Source of the DNA: Guillardia theta CCMP2712
Lineage: Eukaryota; Cryptophyceae; Pyrenomonadales; Geminigeraceae
DNA length: 64,000 nt
NCBI RefSeq assembly: GCF_000315625.1
Contig: NW_005434580.1
Coordinates: forward strand, 209,648 to 273,647
Reading direction: 5' to 3'
The notes under the pieces are model-generated. The model saw only the letters and a list, made by a program, of their open reading frames with translations, did no database searches and had not been told where the DNA came from. Each line of letters opens with the position of its first letter. Position 1 is the first letter of the stretch. A program made the position numbers and the translations under genes. Below are positions 45,428-58,880 of the stretch, in pieces.

Positions 45428-47346
45428 TGGGAGAATCTCACCATCTTCGTAGCCTTGAGATTTGTTGACAATTTTTTGGATTTGATACGAAGCAAGGGAA
45501 AGTAAAGTTCCTGCATGCTTCTTTCAGGAAACCAAAGAAAAATGGAGGAAAGGCTCTCTCAGGCAGTTGTGTAAACCTCACTTCCGAAAACGATCAACAG
45601 CGTTGAACGCTTACAACCACACTTTCATCCCGTCTGCATCGCTACCTAGCTCAGACTGACATGATTCATTTCAGTTCGTCAGTTAGTGTATTATCTACAT
45701 TCTTAAAACTCCCTAACAACCCTTGATTGAAACGTCCCTCAAAATCCCGCCCAAAAAACCATGCTAAACACTTCAAGTAAAGGAGCTTCAAAACAACATG
45801 CTTCTCAGCATCGCAGGCAGCTGTTCAGAAGGAGCTCTTCACTTCACCTGCATCAAGTTGTCCAAGACAGGCTTCCACCTCCTCATCCCTCGCGCCATGA
45901 AGCAGCCCAGCCAATTCCTCTACCTTGCCCATGGCCGTCTTTCCGTCTGCCCAATGATCACTACTTGACCCCTCCCTTGAGTCCACCACCGATATATTAC
46001 CTCAACCACCGGTACATGCTATTTACCAAAGTACCCCTCTTTGAAAGAGTATGTACCCCGTTCTTTCTTCGATCACCCCACCCCTAGTCGGTGTCAAGTT
46101 AGTACCCTACCCTCCGCATTTAGTCTAGGGGTCGGGATCTGACCCATCGGTGTCCTCAGGTCACCACAATTCACTGCCCCCGAACCCCCCTGGGGCAGTA
46201 CCCCTCTTATCCCCCTTGCCGTAGCGCAGGGGTCATTGATTGGTATCACCCACCCTTTCTATAGTGGATTTCGTATGAAAGATGGGGGTACTTGACATAG
46301 CAGGTGACAACCGTTGCATGTCAAACCCTGACAAACCACATCTCGATATTTCAGTCAACAAATAAGATCAAGCTTGCCTCAGAGTTTGTCGATCTTTTCA
46401 GTGGCATACTACTTCCTAGTTCGCCGAAGGCCTTTCTTCCCTTCACTGCAGGTACGGATGGTCTTCTTCATGTTCCGACTCAGACGCTTTGCGGTTGCTC
46501 TGGTACCTGGACAGTGAAGCGGCCAGGGTCCCCATACACCGCCTCCCGGAGTCCTGAGCGCGGCGCATCCATCCCACTCCGCTGACGGTCACGGGTTGGT
46601 ATAGCGGTTTTTGCTGCCTCCTTCGTTTCCTTGGCATTTTATTGAGGCGGCCGGGTTTGTAGCCCGGCGGGCTTTATCCTCCCCCTGTGATCATCCGATG
46701 ATCGGATCTTTCACTTAACTTTGAGTAAAGGTCGCATGGCCTGTCGGCGGCGGCCACCGCGACATCGCTGGCATGGCCGCGCGGGGGACTTGTCCTGCGC
46801 GCCGTTAAGTGAAGGTATCAGTTAAGTTTGGGGGACAGCAGTCGGCAGGTTTAGGTTTGGTTCTCGCTGTCTTTTCTCTTCTCGCCGTTTGGCCTGTGCG
46901 ACAGTGAGTGTCAGGGTCAAGCCTCCTCGACTCTCCTGATTGTCCTCGTACTGATTTTTAACTTAACTTTGAGTAAAGAGAAGACGGGGGGCCCATGAGA
47001 GGCCTTAAAAAATTCACTTTGCCAAGTTGGGGGGCAGCAGTCACTGAGTGGGCATCCGTTCCGGCTCCGGGAGTCCCCCCGGCCCGGCCCGACCGTATCG
47101 GACGGCGGCCGCCGGTCCCGGCGCCGCTCAGAGGCCGGCGAGCTGGCCCGGGGCCGAGTACTGAGCAGCCTCCAGCTACCCCCACCCCCCAACACCGACT
47201 CCGAACTCTCGTCTACCCCATCGTGTAACTCCTACCCCCCCATCTGACCATCTACACTACCCAATGAATCCTCTTACAGTACCCCCTAAATCCTACATAC
47301 CCCTACCTTTACTTTTAATCCATCGGGTTCTGCCACATCCCTAGCA
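45428..47346. other. intergenic with dispersed element
   Basis: No gene supported. 45960-46300 is rich in TACCCC words. 46690-46990 holds a dispersed element (separate entry). 47080-47165 is an extreme GC block of GGCCCGG words. 47200-47300 again has ACCCCC words. Confidence 0.45.
46700..46985. repeat. dispersed element bounded by ACTTAACTTTGAGTAAAG
   Basis: The 18-base motif ACTTAACTTTGAGTAAAG occurs at about 46712 and again at about 46963, as direct repeats around the core. The core matches the reverse complement of 29512-29700. A related end occurs at 59329 in the opposite orientation. No coding capacity; a non-autonomous element is inferred. Confidence 0.6.
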
Positions 47347-49521
47347 ATGCCGTCGGGGAGGGGGGCACGGGAGCGACGGCGACAAGCGCGGGAGCATCTG
47401 CAGCAGAAATATGCAGAGGAGATGAACAGGGAAGAAGTATCATACCCTTCCTCCCTCCAGCCTCCCCTGCCGACTCCATCTCCTTCTCTTTCCCGAGGCG
47501 ACACGGAGCTTGTCCCCCTTCCTCCTGTTGCTCCTGATCAGCAGAACAGCCCTTTCCCTCCAGCAGAGCATCAGCATGGATCGGACGTTTATTCTGTCTC
47601 TTTTCTCAGGAACAACATGTCAGTTCCATCTCATCTTGCTACAAGCTCAGAATCTTGGGGTGGAATGAGAAGACCGCCCCCACGTGCTCCGGGTTGGGAA
47701 TGGAATGCGACTGAAGGGGAGCAGGACAGGAGTCCAACTGCGCTTGCACATCATTCCTTCATGCAAGTCCATCCAGCCATGATGAGCGAGGAAACCTCTC
47801 ACCATGCGATGGAGGGTTCCATGAACTGCAACCCACCATTCTTCCCTCCCCCCTTCTCACAGCAGTTCCACACCGCGGCGTTCTTTCCTTTTGGCTCTCC
47901 GTCCATTGCAGCCCCGCAGCCTCATCCTTCTCTTCCTATTGATCACCCCCATGGAGTTTTCTTCTATCCTCCTCTTCTTCCTCATCCTCATCCCACAGCT
48001 GCGCAGATCGTCTTTCATGGAGCACCGAACCCGCTTCACCCTCATCCTCTCATGCCTCCTGCGATGCAGGAAACGCACTCCAGCCTGCCAGAGCAGCACA
48101 TGCCATTCCCCGTGCACAACCGACTGTGTCATCCTTATGGCAGCAGCTTCTATGATCCAGTGAGCGGGACAGGATCGTCGACGAGCCTAGAGCCAAACCG
48201 CGACCTGCTAAGAAACGAAGAGAAGCAGGACCACGGGCCCTCTCCACAACAGGTAAGGACATCAGTCCTCCAAACGATGGACGAGCAGGGAGATGGAAGC
48301 AGGAGCACGAAGAAGAGAATCTTGACAAGGAAACCGGAGAGTCCCGATCGGAAACCCTCCAATAGACCGGAGGAGAGGCGAGAGGTCGGACTGAGGAAGG
48401 GATTTCCTCAAGCAGCGGATGCTCTGGATGTCAACAGGAGGCCCCTGATCAACAATGAAGCAAAGAGGAAGAAGCGGGAGGTCCCGACGAAGCAGCGGAG
48501 CGGTCCTCGACCCGGCAACGTTGACGTGCAGTACGACGACCATCTGCCTGAGGACGCGGTGGAGCAGCTGGAGAGGCTGCTGGACGAGGTGGTGAGAGCT
48601 GACAGGGACATGGAGAACCTCTCGCAGGAGCTCCGCGGACTGAATCTCTCCATGGACGGGGAGAGCTGGAGGAGGACGGACGACGAGACTTCCCTGCTCG
48701 AGAGCGGGGAGGAGCGGCTGCTGGCCCTCGACCTCAGCCCTGACTCTCCGATCTTCTCCTTGGACCAAGGGGCTACCCACACATGCCACACGCTCAAGAC
48801 GCACGAGATGCAGGGCGACAGGAGCTTCAACCTCGACGTCTCCGCTGAGTCTGCGTACGCCAGGGAGGTCGAGGAGGGAAGAGGTGACGGTGGTCAGGAC
48901 AGTTTGGAAGAGGGTGTGAGCTTACAGGAAGCCCCGGACCCGGAGGCAGACGCGAGCATGAGAAGAACCCTCCACCGATCGCACAGCGACACCGATGCGC
49001 TCACGTCCCCTTCTCACACGGAAAGCAGCCGGAAACGAGAGCTGAAGAAATCTCGAGCTAGCAAGCGAAGCATGGTGCCCGAGAGCCCCAGGAGCGTAGG
49101 GGATCCGCTGCTAGAGAGCGAGCAAGACCTTCTCCTCGAGTGCTCCACCATCCTCTCATACGAGATGGACAAGCTGAACAGAAGTGGATTCGTGCGATAC
49201 AACGGATTCTTCCCGTGAGTAGCATGTCATGTTCATGTGACGATCGGGCTGCCTGCCTGCCTGCCTGCCTGCTGCCTGCTTTCTGTTTCCGACATGCAGT
49301 TCTGTATCCAACATGCTCACTCATCTTGTCGTTCAGATCGAAGATCAAGAAGCTGGAGAGGATCCTCAATGCTCTGACGCAGGAGGACGACGATCTTAAC
49401 GCCCTTCACATGGAGGTGACCACTAGGATGCAAGTCCCCCCAGCTCTTCTGACCTTGCCATGTACAGCTCCGCAGCACCTTGTACGAGGAGTCTGAAACC
49501 GTGAGGGCAAGTACCCCATGA
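47347..49521 (+). CDS. hypothetical Pro/His-rich protein with C-terminal coiled coil
   Basis: Not recognised. Three exons in phase: 47347-49214, 49337-49415, 49468-49521, about 666 residues. The start region is basic and helical (ARERRRQAREHLQQKYAEEM), a form seen in cilium- or microtubule-associated proteins, but that is only a hint. Residues 150-290 are rich in Pro, His and Phe. A charged, helical section follows (AVEQLERLLDEVVRADRDM, about 48555-48610), then an acidic and Ser-rich part, and the end is coiled coil (KIKKLERILNALTQEDDDL). It is convergent with HYLS1, 115 bp between stops. Confidence 0.65.
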
Positions 49522-49636
49522 GGACATTTTATTGTACATGTTTCAAAATTCTCAACACAACGCATACAAAACCTTTCGTAGCCACAATCAAACTTGCTGA
49601 TGCTCCAAGACTGGCACCTCTCGGTCTCTCAGCTCC

Positions 49637-50678
49637 TCACGAGAGCATCATCACCCGCGTCCTCCACCGGACATCATCTCGCCTCTTGGCATCGGGTGGA
49701 ACATACTCCTTGATCACCTGCCCGCAGCATGACAAGTGGGTTGTCAACGCAGCCTCTCCCTCTACCCACCTGGTTTGCCTCCACTCTGTCCGTCTTTCTC
49801 GGCTGATGGGCAGAGTTTCAGATCACTTGGCAAGGAGTAGCCACGTCCTACCTGATAAACGTCCGTCCACTTCGCGCAGTCACGAACGCTGATGCGCTCG
49901 CGCGTGCGAGGCTTGGAAGAAGGGACCACGTAGTCACTCGTTCCCATGCTGTTCTGTAGAGGATGTGTCGCCTTCCAGATCTGCCTCTCAATCGGCGGCT
50001 GCAAGCTGCTCGGCTTCACGTAACTTCTGCTCTGCCGTGAGCTGGGGAGCGAAACGTCCCAGCACTGAAAGAAGGGTCAGGAAGAGACTTCGGACGGGGA
50101 GGCGGCGAGCTTACCTGCTTCATCTTCATGTATCCTGCCACAGGATCGCTCTTCTTCTGCAGCCTGCCGTACATCTGCGTTGACGGACGGATGACACCGC
50201 TTGAGCATGACTTGACGCTGCTGATCGAACAGACCGACCTCGACAGCTCGTTTGGCGCCTTCGGCTGCCTGCCGCTGTCGGGGACGACATTCTCCTTCTC
50301 CTCTTCACTGCCATCGCCATCATAGTGCATGCCATGCAAGCTCTGTCGGTCCTCTGCCTCCACCTTCCTCTGCCTCTCATACGACGTGTGCGGCCTTCGT
50401 GTACGCAGCATGTTCTTGGCGTCAGCGTACTGGCCGATCTCAGGTTCCTGGGCCTGCTTGCTTACTTTCTGCTTCTCTTGCAGTGGGGCTGGGATGTCTT
50501 CAGCTGCCTTCGAGCGGATTCTTCTCGAAAGTTCTTCTCTGAACTCATCCAGCACATCATCTGGAACCTCCACGTATCCAAGATCGGCCAGATGACTCCG
50601 GACCTGAGCAACGGTATCAACGCGTGAGCGAGCAGCGGGGGATGTACAGACCATCTCTAGAGAAATTTCTTGTGCCAT
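49637..50678 (-). CDS. HYLS1: HYLS1 centriole/cilium protein
   Basis: Three exons in phase: 50678-50115, 50064-49852, 49717-49637, giving 285 residues against about 300 in animals. Seen: an N-terminal HYLS1 helix (VRSHLADLGYVEVPDDVL, about residue 25-45), a basic linker, then the C-terminal HYLS-1 box: KKSDPVAGYMKMKQ-CW, DYVVPSSKPRTRERISVRD, and EYVPPDAKRRDDVRWRTR just before the stop. Known role: a centriolar protein recruited through SAS-4/CPAP, not needed for centriole assembly but needed for basal body docking and cilium formation; the DPV..Y box holds the residue mutated in human hydrolethalus. The start at 50678 (MAQEISLEM) is preferred over 50777 because homology begins there. The organism should therefore be flagellate. 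Confidence 0.88.
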
Positions 50679-51435
50679 GCTGAGATCGGATTTCTGCCTG
50701 TGGAAGACACAGCGTGAGAACACAGAGAGAGACTGGCTGTAGGGATGTTCTATCTGGTCCATTGGAGGTATGATCAAAGGAGCAGGAGTTCATATGAAAG
50801 CATCTGTTTCATGTTCTTTCTCCACAAGCTCTTGCTTGTCTCCTGCATTGACCTCTCTCCCCTCCCTCTCCCTGCCCCCTCCTCCCTCTCCCTGCCCCCT
50901 CCTCCCTCTCCCTGCCCCCTCCTCCCTCTCCCTGCCCCCTCCTCCCTCTCCCCCGCATCCTGTCTCCGTTCCCGTCATTGGCGAGCATCGAACAGATTGC
51001 AGCTCTTCAGTAGGGGTGTGGTTCCATCAACTTTAAATATATTCAAATATTAAAACCTTATCCCAATTCTTGTGGGTAATTTTGAAAACATTTTAAAAGA
51101 ACTTGATAATTTCAAAAGTAATCTAGGGGTGGGTGGGGGTGGCTCAATACAGAAGGGCGTTTTGGCGGGAAGGAGGAACGAAAGGATCGGATAGGACAAG
51201 CAGGTGTAGGAGGGTAGGAGGCTAAGAGGAATCGAAGGGAGGGAGAAGGAGCGTAAGAGCGAAGGAGAAGGGTAGAGCCGGTTCCATGAACGCGATCGAA
51301 TCTGTACAATGTATTCCTGTGCTCTAAAACTCGTTCCCTCTGGCCGATCCATCATGTATACATCAGAAAGAGCTGTCCATTTGAATCCTTCATTATGAGA
51401 AACACTGATTGTCTACCTTAACACCTCCCTCAATC
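50679..51435. other. intergenic
   Basis: Contains the 50866-50952 minisatellite, an AT-rich stretch at 51030-51120 and a purine-rich stretch to 51290. From about 51365 the sequence matches the 3' flank of RWP-RK-like gene C (55227 onward). Confidence 0.5.
50866..50952. repeat. 19-20-bp CTCCCTCTCCCTGCCCCCT minisatellite
   Basis: About four to five near-perfect copies upstream of HYLS1. Confidence 0.9.
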
Positions 51436-51980
51436 CTAAACCTCGTCCTCGTCCGTCGCCCTCATGTACTCCGCAAGCCACTCTGCCTCTATTCCCCCCG
51501 TCGTCCCCTCCTCTCCCCGCTCCACCATCCGCCAGGGTCCTCCTGTCCCTCCCCATGCGCGAGCGCCGGAGGTCTGAGCAGCGGGCAGAAAGGCTGAGGG
51601 CTGGGCTTGGGGTCGTCCGGGCGGCGGGCCAACAAGCTCGGAGGCAGTGGGTGACACGTCAGTCGCTGGTGCATCAGGTGATGATGACGACGGTGATGAT
51701 GGTGAGGAGGAGGAAGCGTCTTTCTTCTCGCCCCCTGCCTTGCCCCCCCGCCTCTCCTCCCCCCTGCCCTCCCCGCCAACGAGCGATGCCGAGCCTCCTG
51801 CAGGCAGTCTTGAGGCTGGTGAGGGAGATGCCCTGGCAGGAGGAGGAAGCGCAGTCAGCATCGGGCAGTGAGGGAAGGAGGAGGGGCAGGGGAGCAGAAT
51901 TGGATAGAGGACGAGTGGTCCAGAAAGTCTTGACGAGGTTGAGGAACGACGAAGACCGAGGGGGAGGCAGGAGACAGCAT
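51436..51980 (-). pseudogene. RWP-RK-like domain pseudogene B
   Basis: Aligns with gene C at 55294-55971 in the 3' flank, in the tail WLAEYMRATDEDEV, and upstream in SPSVFVVPQPRQD (start 51980). The exon that should carry SPAILQPLFPLKQRDAAKRL is deleted. The second exon, if spliced at the conserved acceptor (51832), is 397 nt and so out of frame with the tail. Both faults point to a dead copy. Confidence 0.75.
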
Positions 51981-53034
51981 GTCAGGAGCAGAGGGAGGAG
52001 GGGTCATGTTAACGGAGAGGGGGACTGGTAGGGTGAGACAAGAAACAGGGAAGGGGCCGGGAGGGAGAGGGGGGGGCAAAGGAAAATTCTGTAAAAGGAA
52101 GCGGTGCAATTGAGAAACGTCGCCCTTTTCGATGTTTCAGTTTGCGAGAAATGCCTGGTACGAAAGCAAGATCGTTAGAAGAGCAAGCAATGTAATTGTT
52201 TTTCCACTCTCTTGGTGTTGTTGAAACTGTTGAATAGTTTCTATATCATTTTCCTGGCAATACCATTCTGAAGGGGATTACTGTTTTCTACTTTTCCATG
52301 ATTTTGATCATGATTTGAATCAATATCATCTCTGCGTGAAATTGCCTGCCTCTGCCTCTGTCTCTGTCTCTGTCTCTGTCTCTGTCTCTGTCTCTGTCTC
52401 TGTCTCTCTGTCTCTCCTCCCCTCTGTCGGCGTGTCGCAGGGGTTGCTCTCCTTCTGTTCTCCCCCCCCTACCACCCCTTCAACATGACCTCACAAGATG
52501 AGGACCGAGGGGGTGTCTGTGCACTGGGGGGTACTCGGGAACTACATATGTTGCCAGTGTCGTAAGCAGACCCGCCTCAACGGCGGGTCCACCCGAGCGC
52601 GGGTGGAATGGGAATCGCAATGGCGATCCAGCGACAAACTGTTTCGAGGATGAACAACTCAAGAATGAAAATCTGTACAATGCAAAACAAACGTTTTATA
52701 TTCAGAGTTACATACAAATTGTCATTCTCTATACCTGTTCGCGTTGTACAGGTCATTGGTGAGAAAGCACTTGGCAGTAGGACTTTTTGTCATTGGGTTC
52801 TTCGAGAGACTCATGCTCTTCAAGAATGCTTCAGATGAAATCACATCTATCCTCACAGATAATCTTGTATTTGCTTTTGTAGCTCATCAACTGTGTCAGA
52901 GTGTGAAGTTGTCCAATGTCTGATTTTCTTACACAATGACTTGTGCTTTTGCCGATGATTCTTTACTTGACTTCGAAGCTTTTGTGAGTCTATGTGCAGC
53001 TGGAAATCATCATGATGTCTGTCCAAAGAGGTTT
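51981..53034. other. intergenic
   Basis: 52355-52410 is a TCTCTG array. 52560-52610 has an inverted GC-rich word (ACCCGCC..GGCGGGT). The rest is AT-richer and without a convincing gene. Confidence 0.4.
52355..52410. repeat. TCTCTG hexanucleotide repeat
   Basis: About nine copies; the same motif as 24108-24153. Confidence 0.9.
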
Positions 53035-53484
53035 CTAGAAGCGTATTGCTCTTACATGAGAAATGTTGATGGTATGCTGGCTCAGCTTGAGAAAACTAGC
53101 CGCTACTTGTAGCAAGCTATGGTCCACGTCGCTTATCTCCAACGTTGCGTGCCCGATGTTTTGCAGAAAATGTAACAATTTCAGCACCAATGCGTCAATG
53201 AACACTGCATAATTCTTTACAGACCACAAGTCGATGTCTTTGAAATCCCGTCGACGACGTGAACAAGCTTTGATGCAGTGTTGAGGGATCGTCCGAATGC
53301 TGATCGTACTTTGTCTCGTCTTACAAATAGGGCATTTCTCTCTGTCTGCTGTCGTCTTGGTCATGGTAAGGATGCAGAGCGGATTGCCCGACAAAATTCG
53401 GATTTGAATGTCTTCCCATGGCGCGTCATAGATCTTGCATTGTTGCCTTGTATCCCCTGCATGACCACCGACCACGATGTGCAT
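53035..53484 (-). CDS. hypothetical 149-residue frame, weak
   Basis: Not recognised. It is the only sizeable frame in an AT-richer stretch. It contains CPICK and scattered Cys/His, a helical C-terminal part (AVFIDALVLKLLHFLQNIG), and no clear homologue. Another open stretch on the same strand (53917-53684) could be an upstream exon. It may be non-coding. Confidence 0.25.
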   Translation of the reverse strand: MHIVVGGHAGDTRQQCKIYDAPWEDIQIRILSGNPLCILTMTKTTADREKCPICKTRQSTISIRTIPQHCIKACSRRRRDFKDIDLWSVKNYAVFIDALVLKLLHFLQNIGHATLEISDVDHSLLQVAASFLKLSQHTINISHVRAIRF

Positions 53485-55293
53485 CGCGGTCGGTGGGAGC
53501 GGTATTTAACTGAAAATTAGTATTTCGGGATTGACAACCCTGGTGATCTACCTTGTATCTGTGAGAACTTGAACCGACTTGCTAACTTGTTATTAAGCAA
53601 AGTGAAGGAGAAATTCAGTAACTCCTATCAGATCTTCACAAGATTCGATGGCAGGACATCTTGATGAGGGGCACGAGGCTTGTTCAGGGAGACGTACCTG
53701 ATTCATTCCTTGCCCGGACAGAATGAGGAAGGGCTGGTGCGAACCGTGTGCGAGGATAAGGCAGGAAAAAGAATCTAGCTTCTAACTTACAGCTGTCCTT
53801 CACAAGTGCAGCTGATGTCGGTTCCTTTCTGATATGTAGGAAAATCAAGGTCCTTGCAGCTGCTTGTTCGATTCTGAAGGTAGTAGCAGGCTCTCGCAGT
53901 GAGCTGCTAAAGTACAAGATGCGCTAACGGAATTCAAGGCATAAGTTGTTGTTACCTCGAGTCAAGTTAGCCGGGCATCAAGAACGACACGATTTGACGT
54001 GAAAAGAATCAGGTCAGTCTCGGGCATGGCGAAGAAAAGCTGGAAGGCTTCAGCTGAGGAGGATCAATTGAAGGAAGGGTTCTACAAAGAGGCCAGGTGC
54101 AAGTGATCATCCTTTCAGATCCACCAGGATTTTACAGCGAACATTGGTGAACGATTTCGTCAATGACAAATACATTTGAACGTCCAAAACTCCTCACGGC
54201 AGGGAGTATCGAAGCCAAGATAGTTATCTCTGACATGTGTTGGACTCAACGCCTGACGGTCGTTTCGCGCCTTGCAACGAGAAATCTCTGGACAGTAGTC
54301 AGAGGCTAGAATGTAGATTCGCATTTCCTATCTGCCCTTTCTGTTCCCCGTTGTCTCTATTTTCCCTTTTTCCACCTCCTGATCATCTTTACTAAGTCGT
54401 GGACTGAGCGATATTCCATCGAAGGCGATTGAGCTGCCGTGAGAGTTCTGACAGGATGAAAGCTGACTGAGGTTGGAAGCTTGCAAGAGAAGCACAAGCG
54501 ATGGAGCTGTCGACCGACGTTGCTGGCGCTGAACGATCAGACTGGAGCGAGGCAGTCGACGACACAGTGACAAGGGGAAACAATCTCTTGGTACGCTGCT
54601 GCGGTAATGGAGGACGAAAAGTGAGATAACGCCTGCTTGCAGGTTGTTCGATGTCGGACACAGTCTCTCGATCAGGCAATGCTGGGCGGACACAAGGGAT
54701 CAGAGACAGACGCTGGACAAGGGATCAGAGACAGACGCTGGACAAGGGATCAGAGACAGACGCTGGACAAGGGATCAGAGACAGACGCTGGACAAGGGAT
54801 CAGAGACAGACGCTGGACAAGGGATCAGAGACAGACGCTGGACAAGGGATCAGAGACAGACGCTGGACGAGAGATCAGAGACAGACGCTGGACAAGGGAT
54901 CAGAGACAGACGCTGGACAAGGGATCAGAGACAGACGCTGGACAAGGGATCAGAGACAGACGCTGGACAAGGGATCAGAGACAGACGCTGGAGGGGTGAG
55001 GGCACGGGGGCTGAGATCACTTGCAGCAGCCACTCGTCATCTCCTCCTGTTGTGAAGGTCAAAAACAACCTCGCAGCTGCTCCCACGACCCCCTTCGCCT
55101 CGGACCCCTTCCTATCTCTTGACCCATCCCCCTGCCCCTCTTAGATCAGACCTGTCGGGAGGAATCCTTTCTGCTGACTTCCAGAACGTGAGCAGCTATC
55201 TCGACTTGAGGCGGAGACAAGCAGAAAGAGCTGTCCAGTTAAATCCTTCATTATGAGAAACACTGATTGTCTACCTTAACACCTCCCTCAATC
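53485..55293. other. intergenic with 25-bp minisatellite
   Basis: No gene supported. 54696-54992 is the minisatellite. 55226-55293 duplicates the 3' flank of pseudogene B. Confidence 0.5.
54696..54992. repeat. 25-bp minisatellite, twelve units
   Basis: Units of GGGATCAGAGACAGACGCTG plus GACAA repeat every 25 bp from 54696; the twelfth, from 54971, is cut short. Only one junction near 54870 differs (GACGAGAGATC). Because 25 is not divisible by 3 and the unit lacks stops, all three forward frames stay open. Confidence 0.97.
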
Positions 55294-55971
55294 CTAAACC
55301 TCGTCCTCGTCCGTCGCCCTCATGTACTCCGCAAGCCACTCTGCCTCTATTCCCCCCGTCGTCCCCTCCTCTCCCCGCTCCTCCATCCGCCAGGCTCCTC
55401 CTGTCCCTCCCCATGCGCGAGCGCCGGAGGTCTGAGCAGCGGGCAGAAAGGCTGAGGGCTGGGCTTGGGGTCGTCCGGGCGGCGGGCCAACAAGCTCGGA
55501 GGGTCTGACTTGGACCGTATGAGCGACGGCAGCTGCAGCTGATTGGGATGAAGGCGAAGACGCCGAGGAGGACGAGGGAGGGCTGTCCTCGGAGTCCTGC
55601 TCCTCCTCTCCCTCTCCGTGATGCGACCCCTCCTCCTCCCCTCCTCCCCCGCCTTGGCCCCCCGCCTCTCCTTCCCCCTGCCCTCCCCGCCAGCGAGCGA
55701 TGCCGAGCCTCCTGCAGGCAGTCTTGAGGCTGGTGAGGGAGATGCCCTGGCAGGAGGAGGAAGCGCAGTCAGCATCGGGCAGTGAGGGAAGGAGGAGGGG
55801 CAGGGGAGATCTTACGAGGCGCTTGGCGGCGTCTCGCTGCTTGAGGGGGAAGAGTGGCTGGAGGATGGCAGGGGAGATGCGGAGGAGAGGAGGGGGTGGT
55901 GAGGATCGGTCAGGGGGGTTCTTTCGGGGTCGAGGAATGACGTAGACGGAGGGGGAGGAGGGGCGCTGCAT
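55294..55971 (-). CDS. RWP-RK-like domain protein C
   Basis: Two exons, 55971-55816 and 55746-55294, about 202 residues (an in-frame ATG at 56076 would add 35). The domain reads SPAILQPLFPLKQRDAAKRL joined across a 69-nt intron to GISLTSLKTACRRLGIARW. After RW comes RGGQ, so both the P and the RK of the family signature are lost. A Gly/Glu-rich then Pro/Ser-rich linker leads to the tail WLAEYMRATDEDEV. The intron position is the same as in gene A. A nuclear regulator is inferred; the degenerate signature makes DNA binding less certain. Confidence 0.72.
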   Translation of the reverse strand: MQRPSSPSVYVIPRPRKNPPDRSSPPPPLLRISPAILQPLFPLKQRDAAKRLVRSPLPLLLPSLPDADCASSSCQGISLTSLKTACRRLGIARWRGGQGEGEAGGQGGGGGEEEGSHHGEGEEEQDSEDSPPSSSSASSPSSQSAAAAVAHTVQVRPSELVGPPPGRPQAQPSAFLPAAQTSGARAWGGTGGAWRMEERGEEGTTGGIEAEWLAEYMRATDEDEV

Positions 55972-58203
<2,232 letters not shown>

Positions 58204-58880
58204 TTACACCTCGTCCTCGTCCGTCGCCCTCATGTACTCCGCAAGCCACTCTGCCTCTATTCCCCCCGTCGTCCCCTCCTCTCCCCGCTCCACCATCCGC
58301 CAGGCTCCTCCTGTCCCTCCCCATGCCCGAGCGCCGGAGGTCTGAGCAGCGGGATCAGCTGATTGGGATGAAGGCGATGACGCCGAGGAGGACGAGGGAG
58401 GGCTGTCCTCGGAGTCCTGCTCCTCCTCTCCCTCTCCGTGATCCGACCCCTCCTCCTCCCCTCCTCCCCCGCCTTGCCCCCCCGCCTCTCCTCCCCCCTG
58501 CCCTCCCCGCCAGCGAGCGATGCCGAGCCTCCTGCAGGCAGTCTTGAGGCTGGTGAGGGAGATGCCCTGGCAGGAGGAGGAAGCGCAGTCAGCATCGGGC
58601 AGTAGGGAGGAGGAGAAGGAAGCGGTAGAGTCGGTAGAGTCGGTAGACGCAAGGGGGGGAAGTAAAGACTCACAAGGCGCTTGGCGGCGTCGCGCTGCTT
58701 GAGCGGGAAGAGTGGCTGGAGGATGGCAGGGGAGATGCGGAGGAGAGGATGTATAGAGGACAAGGGGCTTTGGGGGTTGCGACGAGGTCGGGGGACAACG
58801 TACACGGAGGGGGAGGAGGCCTGTATGTTAGGAGCAGAGGGAGGAGGGGCAAGATTTTGGTTAGGGAGATTGGCTGCCAT
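58204..58880 (-). CDS. RWP-RK-like domain protein D
   Basis: Two exons, 58880-58674 and 58566-58204, about 189 residues. N-terminal APPPSAPNIQ and PSVYVVPRPRRN, then SPAILQPLFPLKQRDAAKRL joined to GISLTSLKTACRRLGIARW, with RGGQ again instead of P.RK. Compared with gene C it lacks about 29 residues of the Pro/Ser linker in frame but keeps the tail WLAEYMRATDEDEV. The intron is longer than in C (107 against 69 nt) but sits at the same codon. Together with A, B and C it forms a local family of one orientation. Confidence 0.72.

Noticed and set aside
45960-46300. ACCCC/GGGGT words as possible interstitial telomere repeats
   Set aside because: Spacing is irregular and no tandem hexamer or heptamer is present.
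54637-55144. Three overlapping plus-strand frames of 120-166 codons
   Set aside because: They are the same 25-bp satellite read in three frames; reported as a repeat, not as genes.
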